A DNA stretch of 8,936 nt, taken from positions 1-8,936 of the forward strand of contig CALGAA010000282.1 of assembly GCA_937952445.1 (NCBI GenBank), given 5' to 3'. This DNA comes from an uncultured Bacteroidota bacterium (GTDB taxonomy: Bacteria; Bacteroidota; Bacteroidia; Chitinophagales; Saprospiraceae). Below the pieces are notes generated by a model. The model saw nothing but the letters and a program-made list of their open reading frames with translations. It had not been told where the DNA came from and searched no databases. Position 1 is the first letter of the stretch, and each line of letters opens with the position of its first letter. This document shows, one piece after another, positions 7,000 to 8,936 of the stretch. The position numbers and the translations under genes were made by a program.

Positions 7000-7158
7000 C
7001 ACAGGATCTTATGGGCGCTTTTCTGATTAAGATAGGGGCGGGTGCGATTACTGAAACCTGGAAAATAGATCCGACAGGTATTTCAAATTTCTAAATTCAG
7101 ACCCTTATCTGGCACTATGCCAAAACGTAAAACGTTGTGTTCACTATAAATTGATGTT

Positions 7159-7620
7159 ATGGAAATCAAGGAATTGAAGAAAAGACCCCATTTTAACGAG
7201 GATAAAAAGTTGGCGGATTCCTATTCGCAATTTGACAGATTTTTGGGCGAATTGAAAAAAAGAGATCTTCCGGAAGATATCGTAAATTCAATTAATCGGA
7301 ATATTGACGAAATAAACGCAGTTTCGGAAACTGATAAATGGGGGAAGCAACTTAAGAAAACACAATCTTGTTTGATTAAGAAAATGGAAAAGGAAACCAA
7401 ATTGGTTCCGAAGCATTACTATCGCAACACCTGGTTGGCAGTAGGAATGGCCACCTTTGGGATTCCACTCGGCCTGGTTTTTGGAATCAGTCTGGGGAAT
7501 ATGGCCTTTTTAGCGATAGGCTTGCCGATTGGAATGGGAATTGGAATCGCCGTCGGTACTGCGATGGATAAAAAAGCATTGGAAGAAGGAAGACAGCTTG
7601 ACCTTGAAATTAAATACTAA
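7159..7620 (+). CDS. Membrane protein of unknown function with a helical N-terminus and a Gly-rich two-helix hairpin
   Basis: The 153 residues fall in two parts. Residues 1-85 are charged and Lys/Glu/Asp-rich and should form cytoplasmic helices; there is no signal peptide. Residues 92-112 and 115-135 are hydrophobic and unusually rich in Gly, with small-xxx-small spacing in GIPLGLVFG and GLPIGMGIGIAVG, joined by only SLGNM. This looks like a tight helical hairpin able to pack against itself or other copies. A short charged tail, DKKALEEGRQLDLEIKY, follows. I have a general impression of conserved hypothetical proteins of this form in Bacteroidota but cannot name a family. The gene is A+T-rich compared with ruvB and its 5' neighbours. 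Its upstream gap (6936-7158) holds the terminator of the previous gene and a small AACGT-AAA-ACGTT dyad (7125-7137). No partner gene is adjacent on the same strand. Confidence 0.8.
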   Translation: MEIKELKKRPHFNEDKKLADSYSQFDRFLGELKKRDLPEDIVNSINRNIDEINAVSETDKWGKQLKKTQSCLIKKMEKETKLVPKHYYRNTWLAVGMATFGIPLGLVFGISLGNMAFLAIGLPIGMGIGIAVGTAMDKKALEEGRQLDLEIKY

Positions 7621-7793
7621 CGCGCTGTCCCAAAATGTATGACTCTTCTGACGGATTCTTTTTCGTTCTATCTTCATCATCTAAAGCCTTATGGAGCATA
7701 TTCCATACGGGGTTTAACTTCTTCGATATGACAATAAATAACCTCGTCATACCTATCACAAACCTAATGTCCCCGCACTATTGTTCCGGATGT
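7621..7793. other. 173-bp gap with an unexplained open frame and possible repeat or IS remnant
   Basis: This gap lies between convergent genes. Near its left edge, GCTGTCCCAAAATG (7623-7636) is similar in style to the termini of several insertion-sequence families, but no transposase frame or matching inverted end is visible. On the minus strand a frame from ATG 7750 to TAA 7610 encodes 46 residues (MTRLFIVISKKLNPVWNM at the start, YILGQRVSI at the end). Its stop overlaps the last codons of the 7159-7620 gene. The product resembles nothing I know, so it is not called as a gene. TAGGTTTG on the minus strand (7768-7761) matches the -7 promoter box just upstream of that ATG. Confidence 0.35.
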
Positions 7794-8525
7794 CTAATCC
7801 TGAAACAGGAGGGGTAAGGATTTTTTGATATCATTCAATACCTCTTCGTTCGGTGTATCTTTCGCTGAGTAATAAATTTTTTTTCCGTCAGTCTTTATTA
7901 ATAATATAATTGGTTTGTGATCTGAATTTAAAATCAACTTCACGGAATCTCCCCCTTTGGTTTTGAAATAACCTTTTCGGATAGATCCAAGGGCAAATCC
8001 ATTTGTTCTGAGCGTGATTTCCGGCAGCTGATCGACCAATTCGATTCTTTGGATTTCAGCCTCGGATAGCGTTTCGCCATAGAACCCTTCTATGGTTATG
8101 TGGTCATCATTGATGAATATTTTATTCTCTTTGAAACCGTAAACCAAAAGTCCAATCACCAAAATCAGAGATCCTATAAGAACTGCAACCCCAATTTTAT
8201 TTCCTTTTTTGCTAAGTTCTTTAGCGTATTTCGAACTGGTCAAAAAGAAATAGATATAGGCCAGGATGGGGTACACGGCCAAAAATATCCCGCCCGCATT
8301 TTCGCTGACGAAGTACGCCAGAATGACTCCCAGCACGGTAAAAGAAACACCCAAATAGATATGAAATTTTTTGAAATATTGGAGATACCCTTTGATGTCA
8401 ACTTTTTTCCGATCTTCCTCCTTCATGGTGTTGTATCCTGCAAGAAGATATTTGGCATTTTTCTCTGTAACCATAAACCCAATAGCCATAAATAACAAAC
8501 CCAGTCCAATGATTACGTAGATCAT
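7794..8525 (-). CDS. DUF3784 membrane protein with a C-terminal PH-like domain
   Basis: The 243 residues start with a transmembrane helix (3-20) and a conserved-looking loop, EKNAKYLLAGYNTMKEEDRKK... at 21-58. This is the hallmark arrangement of DUF3784 proteins (helix, AKYLIAGYNT-type motif, helix). Three more helices follow at about 55-73, 77-97 and 111-131. After KENKIFINDDHITIEGFYG (132-150) the chain becomes a soluble alternating-strand domain ending in an amphipathic helix (EEVLNDIKKSL, 227-237). That pattern is typical of bacterial PH-like domains. Such proteins are widespread but uncharacterised; location in the inner membrane with the PH part in the cytoplasm is inferred. It is A+T-rich like the neighbouring 7159 gene and appears to be monocistronic. 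Ligand-binding residues cannot be identified by eye. Confidence 0.85.
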   Translation of the reverse strand: MIYVIIGLGLLFMAIGFMVTEKNAKYLLAGYNTMKEEDRKKVDIKGYLQYFKKFHIYLGVSFTVLGVILAYFVSENAGGIFLAVYPILAYIYFFLTSSKYAKELSKKGNKIGVAVLIGSLILVIGLLVYGFKENKIFINDDHITIEGFYGETLSEAEIQRIELVDQLPEITLRTNGFALGSIRKGYFKTKGGDSVKLILNSDHKPIILLIKTDGKKIYYSAKDTPNEEVLNDIKKSLPLLFQD

Positions 8526-8830
8526 ATATTCAAATTTGGTCGAATGTGATTAAGGTCATGCCATTTGTCAATATTTCGTGACCTGATGTATCCGGGGAGG
8601 GTAATCCCTTCCTACCCTCTTTTCGGACTTAATCAATCTAAGCTAATTAATTTTTCAGCATACAGTTAGACTTTTTTTATTTTTAAACCATCCAACCAGG
8701 ATTGGTTAATCGGTCCGGAGAGATCGGAGTTTCCATGACATATCCCGATCAAAACAGCTTGTGTCACGGATAGTTAGGTTGGGTCAAGCGTTGTGGGTAT
8801 TATACAGAATTAACTAATAGAAGAAATAAA
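8526..8830. other. 305-bp gene-free region between divergent genes
   Basis: It should hold the promoters of the DUF3784 gene (minus) and the lipoprotein gene (plus). AGGTCA (8553-8558) and TGACCT (8579-8584) form an inverted repeat 28-59 bp upstream of the DUF3784 start, a possible operator. GGGGAGGG-TAAT-CCCTTCCT (8594-8613) folds as an 8-bp hairpin with two G-U pairs in plus-strand RNA, although no plus-strand gene ends nearby. For the lipoprotein, TTGGGT (8779-8784) and TATACA (8801-8806) with a 16-bp spacer look sigma70-like, which is not the usual Bacteroidota pattern. The longest small frames are under 30 codons and unconvincing. Confidence 0.45.
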
Positions 8831-8936
8831 ATGAGCAAGTTGTATCTTACTGTGACGGCCATAGTCTTATCAGTAGTTGTCCTGTTTTCAAGTTGTGCTT
8901 CTATCGTGAGCAAAAGCATTTATCCAGTATCCATAA
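8831..8936 (+). CDS. Lipoprotein, N-terminal fragment (cut by window end)
   Basis: The ATG at 8831 follows an A-rich stretch (AGAAGAAATAAA), a usual Bacteroidota initiation context, and opens a frame that stays open for 35 codons to the window edge. The fragment begins MSKLYLTVTAIVL and continues through a hydrophobic core to the lipobox LFSSC, making Cys23 the likely lipidated residue. The following ASIVSKSIYPVSI resembles the start of Bacteroidota lipoproteins that continue into PEGA-like repeats with a CASIVS...YPV motif; that comparison is from memory. Gene function and length cannot be judged from this fragment. Truncation is by the window, not by mutation. Confidence 0.75.
   Translation, partial: MSKLYLTVTAIVLSVVVLFSSCASIVSKSIYPVSI

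Noticed and set aside
7011..7094. 27-codon plus-strand frame after the terminator (starts MGAFLIKIG)
   Set aside because: Too short to separate from chance, with no ribosome-binding context or recognisable product.
8587..8670. 27-codon plus-strand frame starting MYPGRVIPS
   Set aside because: Runs through the GGGGAGGG/CCCTTCCT hairpin and an A+T-rich stretch, with no coding character.
1..8936. A CRISPR array, toxin-antitoxin pair, retron, restriction system or other defence system
   Set aside because: No regularly spaced repeats, reverse transcriptase, nuclease, methylase or paired small genes are visible; ruvB is housekeeping.

Overview
The window looks like chromosomal DNA of a member of the Bacteroidota, probably a marine or sludge type related to Saprospiraceae. 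This is inferred from the style of the proteins: Sec signal peptides with a Gln at the predicted cleavage site, small outer-membrane barrels, a TonB-dependent receptor, a lipobox lipoprotein, and an exported amidohydrolase of a type I associate with this phylum. Recognisable Shine-Dalgarno sequences are also scarce, as is usual there. It reads as ordinary housekeeping and accessory chromosome. I found no CRISPR array, tRNA, rRNA, intact insertion sequence or phage gene, and no coherent new multi-gene system.

Layout. Bases 31-1794 hold two minus-strand genes, an acyl-CoA dehydrogenase followed by a small DUF3575-like outer-membrane protein. A 75-bp divergent gap separates them from a plus-strand BtuB-like TonB-dependent receptor (1870-3702). 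That gene runs tail to tail, 22 bp apart, into an exported metal-dependent amidohydrolase (3725-4819, minus). A 268-bp divergent gap with several inverted repeats leads to ruvB (5088-6128, plus), the Holliday-junction branch-migration motor. A 366-bp gene-free stretch follows, with hairpins and a candidate promoter, then a small exported beta-rich protein (6495-6935) with a strong intrinsic terminator (6959-6999).

From about 7100 the DNA is more A+T-rich. It carries a two-helix membrane protein of unknown function (7159-7620), a 173-bp gap that may be a repeat relic, a minus-strand DUF3784/PH-like membrane protein (7794-8525), a 305-bp gene-free stretch, and the first 35 codons of a lipoprotein cut by the window end (8831-8936).

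The genes do not form one pathway. Strands alternate often, gaps are long, and each gene seems to be its own or nearly its own transcription unit. Shared themes are the cell envelope (two small barrels, receptor, exported hydrolase, lipoprotein, two membrane proteins), acyl-CoA catabolism, and DNA repair. The observations most worth a second look are in the non-coding DNA: an attenuator-like leader before the amidohydrolase, and a related element of about 25 nt found in two separate gaps.
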